This document shows, piece after piece, positions 36,019 through 44,645 of a DNA stretch of 64,000 bases. Under the pieces are notes generated by a model that saw nothing but the letters and a program-made list of their open reading frames with translations, was not told the origin of the DNA and made no database searches. Position 1 is the first letter of the stretch; every line of letters starts with the position of its first letter. This DNA is from JAJXWB01 sp046349215 (GTDB taxonomy: Bacteria; Pseudomonadota; Alphaproteobacteria; Rhizobiales; Beijerinckiaceae). The stretch lies in contig JAXMCV010000002.1 of NCBI GenBank assembly GCA_046349215.1, forward strand, positions 1,364,001-1,428,000, in the 5' to 3' direction. The position numbers were made by a program, and so were the translations under genes.

Positions 36019-36500
36019 GACGACAGGGCGCGCAGGCGATCCAGCGCGCCCTGCAAGATGTATGCAGCCGCCATGCGGTCGACCACTTCCGCGCGCCTGG
36101 CGCGCGATACGTCCCGAGCGATCAATTCGCGCGTGACGGCGGCAGTCGACAGCCTTTCATCCCAGAACACGAAGGGAAGGTCGGTCTTCGCCGCCATCGA
36201 TCGAACAAAGGCGCGCGTCGCCTGAACGCGCGGCCCTTCGCTGCCGTCCATGTTGAGAGGCAGGCCGATGACGAAAGCCGCGACCTGGAACTCGCGCGCC
36301 TTGGCGAGCATGGTTTCGGCGTCCTTCGTGAATTTCGTGCGCGCGATGGTGAGCAGGGGAGAGGCCAGCCGTCGCTCGACATCCGAGAGGGCGAGTCCGA
36401 TCGTCTTCGTGCCGAGGTCGACGCCCATCAACCGGTCGAACCGGCCGAGCCAGGCGGCCGCCGTTTCGAGCTTCTCTATATTGCCCTGATTGGCGCTCAT
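36006..36500 (-). CDS. ruvX: Holliday junction resolvase-like RuvX (YqgF)
   Basis: A 164-residue RNase H-fold protein implicated in 16S rRNA 5' processing or junction resolution. Motifs: RLMGVDLGTKTIGLALSD with the first Asp, VIGLPLNMDGSEGPR, FWDERLSTAAV and the final DRMAAAYILQ Asp. The start at 36500 (MSANQGNIEK) gives the usual length. It overlaps the convergent Tyr/Gly-rich gene by 13 bases. Confidence 0.94.
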   Translation of the reverse strand: MSANQGNIEKLETAAAWLGRFDRLMGVDLGTKTIGLALSDVERRLASPLLTIARTKFTKDAETMLAKAREFQVAAFVIGLPLNMDGSEGPRVQATRAFVRSMAAKTDLPFVFWDERLSTAAVTRELIARDVSRARRAEVVDRMAAAYILQGALDRLRALSSHQP

Positions 36501-36553
36501 CGCGGCGTATTTGCGACTGTTCGGCGGGACCGTCAAACATTGTTTCTTCACGA

Positions 36554-37288
36554 ATGGTTTGCACTCTGCGGCCGATGTCGGGGATTGGCGGACAGGAAAA
36601 CCGGGGCGAGCCATCGCGCGAGGAGCGCGCGGGTCCGTGGGCCGCCATCGGACTCGTCGTGGCGTTGGCCGGACCGCCGCTGCTGGCCTCGGCGCCGATG
36701 CAGAAAATCTACGCGCAATTCGATCCGGCCTTCGGCATATTTCTCGGACAGGCTTTGCTGTGGTTGGTGCTGGGCCTGGCGCTGGCCTGCCTCGTCGTCG
36801 GCGAAAAGCTCCCGCTGTCGAGCGTCGGCATCGTGGCGCCGCGCTGGCGTTCGGTCGGCTTAGGCCTCGCCATCGGCGCCGGCGTCTACGCCTCGCTCCT
36901 CGCGATCGTGTCGATCCTCCTGCACTTCCATCTGTTCGAGATCGGCACGAAGCAAGTGGAGGCGGTGACGTCCTGGCCGCTTTGGTTGCGGCTTTTCGCG
37001 CTCGTCACAGCCGGCGTCGTCGAGGAAGCCCTCTACCGCGGCTACGCCATCGAACGGCTGACGGCGCTCACCGGCCGTCGATGGCTGTCGGCGTCGATCG
37101 CGCTCGCCGGCTTCTCGATCGCCCATGTCCCGTTCTGGGGGCTGGGCGCGCTCGCGACCCCGCTGGTCGGCGGCAGCTTTTTCACGCTGATCTATCTCTG
37201 GCGGCGCGATCTCGTGGCCTGCATGGTCGCCCATATCGCCGTCGATTCCGTCGGTCTGATCGTCGCCCCGGCGCTCGGGGTGCAATGA
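36554..37288 (+). CDS. CPBP family intramembrane metalloprotease
   Basis: A 244-residue membrane protein of the Abi/CAAX-protease type. The catalytic motifs are VVEEALYRGY (EExxxR), FSIAHVPFW with its His, and MVAHIAVDSVG. About seven hydrophobic segments. An alternative ATG at 36575 (MSGIGGQ) would shorten the polar N-terminus. Substrate unknown; eukaryotic homologues cleave prenylated proteins. It is divergent from ruvX. Confidence 0.9.
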   Translation: MVCTLRPMSGIGGQENRGEPSREERAGPWAAIGLVVALAGPPLLASAPMQKIYAQFDPAFGIFLGQALLWLVLGLALACLVVGEKLPLSSVGIVAPRWRSVGLGLAIGAGVYASLLAIVSILLHFHLFEIGTKQVEAVTSWPLWLRLFALVTAGVVEEALYRGYAIERLTALTGRRWLSASIALAGFSIAHVPFWGLGALATPLVGGSFFTLIYLWRRDLVACMVAHIAVDSVGLIVAPALGVQ

Positions 37289-37457
37289 GCCTGCGATCGG
37301 CCTGAGGAAAGAGCGCGGATTTCTCTACGCCTCCATTCGGCGAGGTCGCCCGCGCCCTCCGTCAGCGTGCAGGGCAGCCGCGTTGCGTTGCGAAAGCCCC
37401 GGATGCTATAGGGCGCGCACGAATTTCGCGCGCCTGTCGCGCCGGCCGGGAGCATCC

Positions 37458-37745
37458 ATGTCTGTCGATCAGGGGACCGTTCGCCGCATCGCGCATCTCG
37501 CGCGCATCGCGGTCGAAGACAGCGAGGTCGAACATCTTCAGGGCGAGATCAACGCCATCCTGTCCTTCGTCGAGGCGCTGGGCGCCGTCGATGTCGAAGG
37601 CGTCGAACCGATGACCTCCGTCCTGCCGATGAACCTGCGCATGCGCGCCGACAAGGTGACCGACGGCTTCATCGCCGACGACGTCGTCGCCAACGCGCCC
37701 GAGCGCGAGGACAATTTCTTTGTCGTGCCGAAGGTCGTGGAGTAG
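37458..37745 (+). CDS. gatC: Asp-tRNA(Asn)/Glu-tRNA(Gln) amidotransferase subunit C
   Basis: A 95-residue subunit that stabilises GatA: TVRRIAHLARIAVEDSEVEH, then the EGVEPMTSV loop. The start at 37458 fits the family length. It is followed three bases later by gatA. Confidence 0.96.
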   Translation: MSVDQGTVRRIAHLARIAVEDSEVEHLQGEINAILSFVEALGAVDVEGVEPMTSVLPMNLRMRADKVTDGFIADDVVANAPEREDNFFVVPKVVE

Positions 37746-37748
37746 GAC

Positions 37749-39242
37749 ATGACCGACCTGACGCGCCTCTCGCTCGCCGCCGCCCGCGACGGCCTGCGCG
37801 ACAAGAAATTCACCGCGACCGAACTCACGCGCGCGCATATCGCGGCGGTCGAGAAGGCGCGCGCGCTCAAAGCCTATCTTGTCGAGACGCCGGAACTCGC
37901 GCTGAAGGCGGCCGCCGACAGCGACGCCCGGCTCGCGAAGGGCGAGGGCAGGCCGCTCGAAGGCCTGCCGCTCGGCATCAAGGATCTCTATTGCACGCAG
38001 GGCGTGCCGACGACAGCGGCCAGCCGCATCCTCGAAGGCTTCACGCCGCATTACGAATCCACCGTCACCAGCCAGCTCTGGCGCGATGGCGCGCTGATGC
38101 TCGGCAAGCTCAATCTCGACGAATTCGCGATGGGCTCCTCGAATGAGACCAGCGCCTATGGTCCCGTCGTATCGCCATGGCGTCGCAAGGCCGGCGAAGG
38201 GTTCGATGCCGCGAAGATCGTGCCCGGCGGTTCGTCCGGCGGTTCGGCCGCCGCCGTCGCCGCGCATCTGTGCCTGGGCGCGACCGCAACCGACACCGGC
38301 GGTTCGATACGCCAGCCGGCGGCCTTCACCGGCACGGTCGGCATCAAGCCGACCTACGGACGCTGCTCGCGCTGGGGCGTCGTCGCCTTCGCCTCCTCTC
38401 TCGACCAGGCCGGGCCGATCGCGCGCGACGTGCGCGACGCCGCCATCATGCTGCGCTCGATGGCGGGTTTCGATCCCAAGGATTCGACTTCGGTCGACCT
38501 TCCCGTGCCCGACTATGAAAAGAGCGTCGGCGCGTCGGTGAAGGGCAAGAAGATCGGCATCCCGCGCGAATACCGGCTCGACGGCATGTCCCAGGAAATC
38601 GACGCGCTGTGGAACCAGGGCATCGCGTGGCTGAAGGAGGCGGGCGCCGAGATCGTCGAGATTTCGCTGCCGCACACGAAGCACGCGCTGCCCGCATATT
38701 ATATTGTCGCGCCCGCCGAAGCGTCTTCCAACCTCGCGCGCTACGACGGCGTCCGTTACGGGCTGCGCAAGCCCGGCAAGGACATCGTCGGCATGTACGA
38801 GAACACGCGCGCGGCGGGATTCGGCGCCGAGGTGCGGCGGCGCGTGATGATCGGCGCCTATGTGCTCTCGGCCGGCTATTACGATGCTTATTATGTACGC
38901 GCGCAGAAGATCCGTACGCTGATCCGACGTGACTTCGAGAGCGCGTTCCAGGCGGGCGTCGACGCCATCCTGACGCCGGCGACGCCTTCGACCGCCTTCG
39001 CCATCGGCGAGAAGGGTTCGAGCGATCCCGTCGAAATGTACCTCAATGACGTGTTCACGGTGACGGTCAATATGGCGGGACTTCCGGGCATCGTCGCGCC
39101 CGGCGGTATCGCCGGCGACGGACTGCCGCTCGGCCTGCAACTCATCGGCCGTCCGTTCGAGGAGGAAACGCTGTTCGCGCTCGCGGCCGCCATCGAGAAG
39201 TCTGCGCCGAAGATCGAACTGCCTCAGCCCTGGTGGGAATGA
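37749..39242 (+). CDS. gatA: Asp-tRNA(Asn)/Glu-tRNA(Gln) amidotransferase subunit A
   Basis: A 497-residue amidase-signature enzyme that frees ammonia from glutamine for transamidation of mischarged tRNA. Catalytic Ser-cisSer-Lys elements: GIKDLYCTQGVPTTAAS carries the Lys; VPGGSSGGSAAAVAA and TDTGGSIRQPA carry the serines. The operon gatC-gatA is intact, while gatB lies 1 kb away beyond an opposite-strand gene. Its presence implies indirect Gln-tRNA (and perhaps Asn-tRNA) synthesis. Confidence 0.97.
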   Translation: MTDLTRLSLAAARDGLRDKKFTATELTRAHIAAVEKARALKAYLVETPELALKAAADSDARLAKGEGRPLEGLPLGIKDLYCTQGVPTTAASRILEGFTPHYESTVTSQLWRDGALMLGKLNLDEFAMGSSNETSAYGPVVSPWRRKAGEGFDAAKIVPGGSSGGSAAAVAAHLCLGATATDTGGSIRQPAAFTGTVGIKPTYGRCSRWGVVAFASSLDQAGPIARDVRDAAIMLRSMAGFDPKDSTSVDLPVPDYEKSVGASVKGKKIGIPREYRLDGMSQEIDALWNQGIAWLKEAGAEIVEISLPHTKHALPAYYIVAPAEASSNLARYDGVRYGLRKPGKDIVGMYENTRAAGFGAEVRRRVMIGAYVLSAGYYDAYYVRAQKIRTLIRRDFESAFQAGVDAILTPATPSTAFAIGEKGSSDPVEMYLNDVFTVTVNMAGLPGIVAPGGIAGDGLPLGLQLIGRPFEEETLFALAAAIEKSAPKIELPQPWWE

Positions 39243-39269
39243 CGAGGCCTGAACGCGATCGCGACGGCT

Positions 39270-40142
39270 TCAAGCGTTCCCGGCGCGGGCGAATCCACGC
39301 CTGAGGCCTTCCCGCCAGACGCCAGTCCTCTCGGCGTAGACGGTCGCGCCGAGCGCGAAGGCCTTCTCCACCAACCTCGCGCGGCGTTCCGCCATGGCGT
39401 AACGCGCCTTCTGCATCGCAATCCGTGCATCGGAACCGGCGGCGGGGCTTTCGTGCAGCCACGCACCCAGCGCATCGAGGTCGGTGATGTCGCCGAGCAA
39501 CCGGCGCAGACGGTCCGCGCCCTCCGCCCGCCGCCGCATGTCCAATATATCCACGCCGAGAAATTCGGCCTGGTATTCATAGTCGACCACAGCCGTCCGC
39601 CAGTCGTGCAGTTCCTGGGTGCCGCCTGTGCGCGCCCGCTTCATGCGACGGCGTCCGCGCCGGTAGGCGCGCGCTGCCGCATCGACGACCTGATCCACAT
39701 CCGCCTGCGCGTCGCAGAGGCGCCAATCGCGCAGTAGCGCCGCAATCTCGGCCGAGGCGGCTGCGCGGTCGGCTCCGAACGCGTCCGGCGACGAAGCGGA
39801 TGCGACGGCGACCAGGAGCGCCTGCGTGTCGTCCGACAGGCGGTTGTGCAGCGAGCGGATGGTCGAGGTCCGCACGTCGGCGTCGCGCGCGGCGCCGAAG
39901 CCGCGGCGGGCGTGCGTGGTCGCATGTCGCGTTGCGCGCGCCAGCATCTCCAGACGGTCGGGGGCGAGGCGCGCGAGCGAGCGCGCCCGCTTGGCGGCGC
40001 GCCGGGCGAGATGAACCTGTCGTGGACCGGGGGATGACGCTTCGAGGGCGGAAGCTATCTCCGCCAGGGCCTCGAGCAGCGCCGTGCGAAGCCTTTCGCC
40101 CGGCCTTGACGGGTCCTGCTGCTCGATCGCCGCCATACGCAT
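39270..40142 (-). CDS. CHAD domain protein
   Basis: A 290-residue all-helical protein rich in Arg and Ala. The CHAD signature includes VHLARRAAKRARSLARL, RRGFGAARDADV and ELHDWRTAVVDYEYQ with conserved His and Asp residues. CHAD proteins bind inorganic polyphosphate and localise to its granules; no CYTH domain is fused here. It separates gatCA from gatB on the opposite strand. Confidence 0.88.
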   Translation of the reverse strand: MRMAAIEQQDPSRPGERLRTALLEALAEIASALEASSPGPRQVHLARRAAKRARSLARLAPDRLEMLARATRHATTHARRGFGAARDADVRTSTIRSLHNRLSDDTQALLVAVASASSPDAFGADRAAASAEIAALLRDWRLCDAQADVDQVVDAAARAYRRGRRRMKRARTGGTQELHDWRTAVVDYEYQAEFLGVDILDMRRRAEGADRLRRLLGDITDLDALGAWLHESPAAGSDARIAMQKARYAMAERRARLVEKAFALGATVYAERTGVWREGLRRGFARAGNA

Positions 40143-40276
40143 ACGCTCCGTCCACAGAAGGCGGTCCCCGGACCGTCACAGTCAAGCCCGCACGCCTTTA
40201 CGGCGGCTGTACCCTTTCGCCGAGAAAGGCGCTAAAACCCGGCCGACTCCGAAATTTGCGCAGGAACGACCGCGAA

Positions 40277-41764
40277 ATGACCGCCCATTCCAAACCCTCG
40301 AAACTGATCAAGGGCGCCACCGGCGACTGGGAAATCGTCGTGGGCATGGAAATCCATGCGCAGGTCACGTCGCTCTCGAAACTGTTCTCCGGCGCGTCGA
40401 CCGAATTCGGCGGCGAACCGAATTCGCACGTCTCGCTGGTCGACGCCGCCATGCCCGGCATGCTGCCAGTCATCAACGAGGAATGCGTGAGGCAGGCGGT
40501 GCGCACCGGCCTCGGCCTGAAGGCGCAGATCAACCTGCGTTCGGTGTTCGACCGGAAGAACTATTTCTACCCCGACCTGCCGCAGGGGTATCAGATCTCC
40601 CAGTACAAGAACCCGATCGTCGGCGAGGGCGAGGTCATCGTCGACGTCTCGCCGACGGAGCAGATCCGTGTCGGCATCGAGCGGCTGCACCTGGAGCAGG
40701 ACGCGGGCAAGTCGCTGCACGACCAGTCGCCGGATTCCAGCTTCGTAGATCTCAACCGCTCCGGCGTCGCACTGATGGAGATCGTCTCGAAGCCGGATAT
40801 CCGCTCGGCGGAGGAGGCGCGCGCCTACGTCACCAAGCTGCGCACCATCCTGCGCTACCTCGGCACCTGCGACGGAAACATGGAGCAGGGGTCGCTGCGC
40901 GCCGACGTCAACGTCTCCGTGCGCCGCCCCGGAGAGCCGTTCGGCACGCGCTGCGAGATCAAGAACGTCAACTCGATCCGCTTCATCGGGCAGGCCGTCG
41001 AGGTAGAGGCGCGCCGTCAGATAGGCATTCTCGAGGACGGCGGATCGATCGATCAGGAGACGCGCCTCTTCGATCCCGGCCGCGGCGAGACGCGCGCGAT
41101 GCGCTCGAAGGAAGAGGCGCACGACTATCGCTACTTTCCCGACCCCGACCTGCTGCCGCTGGAATTCGACCAGGCCTTCGTCGACGCGCTCGCGTCGTCG
41201 CTGCCGGAACTGCCCGACGCCAAGCGCGCCCGCTTCATTGCCGACTACGGCCTGCCGCCGTACGACGCCGGTGTGCTCGTCGCCGAGCGCGAGACCGCGG
41301 ATTTCTACGAGGCCTGCGTTCGCGCAGGCGGAACGAAGCGCGACGCGAAGGTCGTCGCCAATTGGGTGATGGGCGATTTCGCTGCGGCCGCGAACGCCGC
41401 CGGCCTCGACATCGCCGAGACGCATGTGAAGCCGGAGGCGATCGCCAGCCTCGTCGACCTGATCGGCGACCGCACGATCTCCGGCAAGATCGCGAAGGAC
41501 GTGCTCGCGCTGATGTTTGGGGAGGAGAAGGGCGCCGATCCGCGCGACATCGTGGAGCGTCGTGGCCTGAAGCAGGTGACGGACACCGGCGCGATCGAAG
41601 CGGCCGTCGATGCGATCATCGCCGCCAATCCCGACAAGGTCGAACAGGCGAAGGCGAAGCCGACAATGCTCGGCTGGTTCGTCGGCCAGGTGATGAAGTC
41701 GACCGGCGGCAAGGCCAATCCGCAGTCGGTGAACGACCTCCTGAAGACAAAACTCGGCATCTGA
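40277..41764 (+). CDS. gatB: Asp-tRNA(Asn)/Glu-tRNA(Gln) amidotransferase subunit B
   Basis: A 495-residue tRNA-binding kinase subunit of the GatCAB transamidosome. It has WEIVVGMEIHAQVTSLSKLF, FDRKNYFYPDLPQGYQISQY and GVALMEIVSKPDIRS. A C-terminal helical/YqeY domain ends VNDLLKTKLGI. The ATG at 40277 is chosen because the conserved sequence begins about 15 residues later; the open frame runs further back without support. Confidence 0.97.
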   Translation: MTAHSKPSKLIKGATGDWEIVVGMEIHAQVTSLSKLFSGASTEFGGEPNSHVSLVDAAMPGMLPVINEECVRQAVRTGLGLKAQINLRSVFDRKNYFYPDLPQGYQISQYKNPIVGEGEVIVDVSPTEQIRVGIERLHLEQDAGKSLHDQSPDSSFVDLNRSGVALMEIVSKPDIRSAEEARAYVTKLRTILRYLGTCDGNMEQGSLRADVNVSVRRPGEPFGTRCEIKNVNSIRFIGQAVEVEARRQIGILEDGGSIDQETRLFDPGRGETRAMRSKEEAHDYRYFPDPDLLPLEFDQAFVDALASSLPELPDAKRARFIADYGLPPYDAGVLVAERETADFYEACVRAGGTKRDAKVVANWVMGDFAAAANAAGLDIAETHVKPEAIASLVDLIGDRTISGKIAKDVLALMFGEEKGADPRDIVERRGLKQVTDTGAIEAAVDAIIAANPDKVEQAKAKPTMLGWFVGQVMKSTGGKANPQSVNDLLKTKLGI

Positions 41765-41778
41765 TCCGCATCGAAGCG

Positions 41779-41824
41779 CGCGAATCGAATCGGCTCGATT
41801 CGCGCGATTCGCTCGAATCGAGTC
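41779..41824. repeat. inverted repeat with a cluster of six GANTC (CcrM) sites
   Basis: An 11-bp inverted repeat GCGCGAATCGA / TCGATTCGCGC is followed by more GATTC/GAATC units. GANTC occurs at 41782, 41787, 41797, 41806, 41815 and 41820, six sites in 43 bases. It lies 15 bases after the gatB stop. It may terminate gatB or serve as a methylation-sensitive site; no U-tract follows directly. Confidence 0.7.
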
Positions 41825-42414
41825 TCTCGATGCGTTCCGGCGGAGGTCCGTAAACGCATTTTTTTGTCTTCTCACAAAAAAAATTTCCGCGTTGTCGGGG
41901 CGCCCGCTCGCGTTGTCGCGGATGGGCGCGGGCAGGCGGGAATCCGGTCGGCGGCGGGGCGAAACGCGCAACGTCCGAAGTTGCGCATCATGGGCGCGCG
42001 CCGGGCGCGCAGGTTACTCGCGCCCGTATGCGCGAAAGGGAAAGCGATTTGCGCGCGTTGTCACAAAATGCGCAGAAATCCAAGGCTTTCAAAGCTGATT
42101 TCGATTTCTCGACAGTAGTCGCACGCGATCTATTTGATCGGAATGCAGGCGTGCGCGCGCATCCATTCTCCGGGAAATTCGCGACCGTATCGGTCATCGC
42201 GCGGCGTGTTTTCGTCGATGTCGAACGCATTGGCAGTATGGTTCTTCAAGGCGTCGCATAGAGGTCGTGGAGCGCGTTTCTTGGCGCGTACATGTCTGCA
42301 TTCGCGACATCGTCGCGCGCCGCACACTTGCACAAGTGGTTAACCTCGGTACGTTACTCAAGCCTCTTGCCGGCTCGCGAACAACTGCCGGCGAACTCGA
42401 TAAGGGGACACAAG
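41825..42414. other. long intergenic region upstream of the histone H1-like gene
   Basis: About 590 bases without a convincing gene. It contains an A/T-rich stretch (41859-41888, runs of T and A) unusual for this genome, and short open frames (for example 42028-42261) without ribosome sites or recognisable sequence. It probably carries the promoter and leader of the downstream gene. Confidence 0.5.
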
Positions 42415-42720
42415 ATGGCGAAAGCAACCACGAAGCGTAAGCCGGCCAAGAAGGCCGCGAAAAAGGGTGCGCGTAAGTCAGTAAAGAAGTCCGCCAAGAA
42501 GGCGGTGAAGAAGACAGCGCGCAAGAGCGCTTCGAAGAAGGCCGCCAAGAAGGGCGCCAAGAAGTCGGTCAAGAAGGCCGTCAAGAAGGGCGCAAAGAAG
42601 GCCACCAAGAAGGGCGCCAAGAAGGGCGCCAAGAAGGGCGCCAAGAAGGCCCGAAAGGCCGCCAAGCGTCGCGCACCGGCCAAGAAAGCCGCTGCTCCGG
42701 CTCCGTCGGAAGGCGCCTAA
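42415..42720 (+). CDS. histone H1-like, lysine-rich repeat protein
   Basis: A 101-residue protein built almost entirely of KK-containing repeats (AKKGAKK, VKKAVKK and similar units), with a short Ala/Pro/Ser/Glu end. AAGGGGA precedes the ATG. Bacterial H1-like proteins of this composition bind DNA non-specifically and compact the nucleoid, or bind RNA. Composition is nearly all Lys, Ala, Gly, Arg. It has its own long upstream region and a strong terminator, so it is monocistronic. Confidence 0.85.
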   Translation: MAKATTKRKPAKKAAKKGARKSVKKSAKKAVKKTARKSASKKAAKKGAKKSVKKAVKKGAKKATKKGAKKGAKKGAKKARKAAKRRAPAKKAAAPAPSEGA

Positions 42721-42786
42721 GGTCCTCTGACGCGGGCGCGCGCCGCGCGCCCCGTTCGGTCGTGGGTTCTTCTGCGATCGTTTCAT

Positions 42787-42820
42787 CGTCCTCCTGATCT
42801 GACGGTCAGGAGGACGTTTT
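42787..42820 (+). terminator. rho-independent terminator of the H1-like gene
   Basis: Eleven-bp perfect stem CGTCCTCCTGA / TCAGGAGGACG with an 8-base loop and TTTT after it, 66 bases past the stop codon. Confidence 0.9.
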
Positions 42821-42872
42821 CATTTGCGAGAGGCGCCCGTCCGCTCGCGCGCGACCCGGGCCGATTGCCAAT

Positions 42873-43211
42873 TCACGCGCCGGGTCTGGTCAGGCATTGC
42901 GTTGCAAAAGCTCGCCAGCCGATTTCGTCCTTGCCCGCCATCTTCATCGCCTCCCATTCCCTGCCGCAGGCGCGCATGCGCGCGCGACTGGCTGTCGGCA
43001 GCATCGGCGGGTGGTCGGGATCGATCGGCGGCAGCACATCGACGGGGGGGGGCGCTTGCGCCGGCGATTGGGGCGCGGGGGACGGCGGAAGATCGGCAGG
43101 GCGCGGCGGCGGCATCGGCGCGCCTTCGAACTGCGCGAAGGCTGCGGGCGCGCCGCAGGCGGCGAGCAGCAGGCAGCCGAAGAGGAACGAGGCGCGTCGG
43201 GCCGGTGACAT
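42873..43211 (-). CDS. putative lipoprotein with a Pro-rich linker
   Basis: A 112-residue product. The N-terminus MSPARRASFLFGCLLLAACG has a lipobox-like LAAC, so lipid anchoring is likely. A Pro-rich stretch follows (about 32-68). The C-terminal domain has two Cys in a CGREWEAMKMAGKDEIGWRAF / TQCL pattern, which is somewhat PsiF-like. Function unknown. It lies downstream of the microprotein and the PhnA-like gene on the same strand. Confidence 0.7.
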   Translation of the reverse strand: MSPARRASFLFGCLLLAACGAPAAFAQFEGAPMPPPRPADLPPSPAPQSPAQAPPPVDVLPPIDPDHPPMLPTASRARMRACGREWEAMKMAGKDEIGWRAFATQCLTRPGA

Positions 43212-43256
43212 CGGCGCATCATATCCTCATCGGCCGCCGAAGCGGAATGCGCTGCC

Positions 43257-43325
43257 TCAGCGCACCAGCATGAGAAGGATGATGAGCGGGATCGGTATAC
43301 CGATCAGCCAGAGAAGAATTGGCAT
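43257..43325 (-). CDS. 22-residue hydrophobic microprotein
   Basis: The sequence begins MPILLWLIGIPIPLIILLML and ends VR: a single transmembrane helix with a Pro kink. A textbook AAGGAG lies six bases before the ATG, in the ten bases separating it from the stop of the PhnA-like gene. The strong ribosome site and the pure membrane-helix composition argue that it is translated, probably as a partner of the upstream membrane protein. Confidence 0.7.
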   Translation of the reverse strand: MPILLWLIGIPIPLIILLMLVR

Positions 43326-43335
43326 GCGAAACTCC

Positions 43336-44184
43336 TTACAATGTGGTGGAAGCGCGGTCGCGAACGCGTCCGCCCTCAGTCGCGGCCAGCGATGACGCGA
43401 AGGCGCCGAGCAGCAATGAACCGGTCAGCCAGAGCGCCATGCTCGAAGTGGCCTTGCGGGCCGCATCGAGGTCGGACTTCATGCGCATCAGCGTCGCATC
43501 GAGCCGCGCGTCGGCATCCGTCTCACTGACGCCAGAGCGAGCTGCGATCAGCCTGACGGCGTCGGCGCGATCCTCCTGGGCGGACACGACGCCCGGGACC
43601 GTTGCGCCTGTCAGGTAGCGGGAAAGTTCGCCACGCGTCGCATCGTCGGCGCTAGCGGGCTGTGGCGCGGCGGTGTCGCGGCGGACAAGGTGATCGACAT
43701 AGCGGTCGCCCGGGCTCGTTGCGGTCATGGCGGAACGCTGCGCCGGTTGCGCCGCCCCGGAAGCGCCGCCGCCCGTGATCAAGGTCGCCGGCGCCGACAG
43801 GATCGCAAAGCCGACGATCGCGGCAAATGCCCACGCGAGGAAACCGTGCGCGGTATCCCGGAAAAATATTTCGTCCGTGTGCAGCCCCATCCAGCGGGTC
43901 CGCAACCGGCCGGCGATATGACCACCGACTGCGGATGCGATCATCGCCACGACGATTAAATAAATACCGATGCCGATCTTGAATGTTGTTGGCGATGGCC
44001 CGCCACCCCACGGTGAAATCACCGTCAGTCCCACCCCGACGCCAAAGGACAAAAGAAGAAGTGTGAGGACCGCATTGGCGGTCGCACCGGCCGCGATCGC
44101 GCCCCATGAGACGGCGGACGTGTTTCGCCCGCCCGGCGAAGCCACGCGCGGGTCGACGATTTCTGCATAGGTCTGGTCTGTCAT
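43336..44184 (-). CDS. PhnA-like membrane protein
   Basis: A 282-residue protein. The start at 44184 (MTDQTYAEIVD) has GGGAGG five bases upstream; the longer frame is unsupported. The first helix AVSWGAIAAGATANAVLTLL, the FGVGVGLTVISPW segment, a GGHIAGRLR helix and a C-terminal hydrophobic segment match Hyphomicrobiales proteins often annotated PhnA-like, although they are unrelated to phosphonate enzymes. A periplasmic or cytoplasmic helical part (about 150-245) is charged. Role unknown. It is followed by the 22-residue microprotein. Confidence 0.75.
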   Translation of the reverse strand: MTDQTYAEIVDPRVASPGGRNTSAVSWGAIAAGATANAVLTLLLLSFGVGVGLTVISPWGGGPSPTTFKIGIGIYLIVVAMIASAVGGHIAGRLRTRWMGLHTDEIFFRDTAHGFLAWAFAAIVGFAILSAPATLITGGGASGAAQPAQRSAMTATSPGDRYVDHLVRRDTAAPQPASADDATRGELSRYLTGATVPGVVSAQEDRADAVRLIAARSGVSETDADARLDATLMRMKSDLDAARKATSSMALWLTGSLLLGAFASSLAATEGGRVRDRASTTL

Positions 44185-44377
44185 TTCAGCCTCCCTTTCG
44201 GATGCGGAAACGCGAGGGCATGGCCCTTGTTCCTTGGGCGCCTGCGAGGAGCTGGCGCCCTGCGCTGCGGCCACGGCGAACTTCGCGCGTTGGCGCGATT
44301 GGCTTGTGGCAGACGGCATCCTCGCGCTGCAGACGAAGTCATCAGGCGACAGACGCGAAGGATTGGCTCCGGAAAGG

Positions 44378-44405
44378 AAAAAACCCCGGCGCTTTCGCGC
44401 CGGGG
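44378..44405 (-). terminator. rho-independent terminator belonging to the truncated porin gene
   Basis: On the minus strand: stem CCCCGGCGC / GCGCCGGGG with a GAAA-type loop, followed by TTTTTT. It lies about 30 bases after the porin remnant, so the original 3' end of the porin gene is intact. Confidence 0.85.
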
Positions 44406-44435
44406 CTCTCTGCGTTCAGATCGCTTAGGAGATTT

Positions 44436-44645
44436 GAAAGCGCGGTACATGCGGACTCGGCCGCGGACCAGGTCGGCCCAGCTCTTGAAGGCCGGTAGGC
44501 CGTTCGCGACGAGCGCGACGTCAAAGGCAAGGCCAACCGGACGGCTGGTCACGCCGTGCTGCCACATGACCTCGGCTCCGATGCCGAAGTTCTTGACCGG
44601 GTTCCACCCGAGTCTACTTGACAGAGTGAATTCCTGGTAGTTCGT
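44436..44645 (-). pseudogene. C-terminal remnant of an outer-membrane porin
   Basis: About 70 residues remain: NYQEFTLSSRLGWNPVKNFG, IGAEVMWQHGV and a terminal strand RGRVRMYRAF. These are the final beta-strands of Hyphomicrobiales porins, whose last residue is Phe. No stop codon follows the Phe in this frame; a TAA lies nine bases on in another frame. Everything upstream is missing and is replaced by the recombinase remnant, so the gene was cut by insertion of the accessory region. Confidence 0.75.

Noticed and set aside
42028..42261. 77-codon frame upstream of the H1-like gene
   Set aside because: No ribosome-binding site, mixed composition and no recognisable sequence; more likely part of a leader or promoter region.
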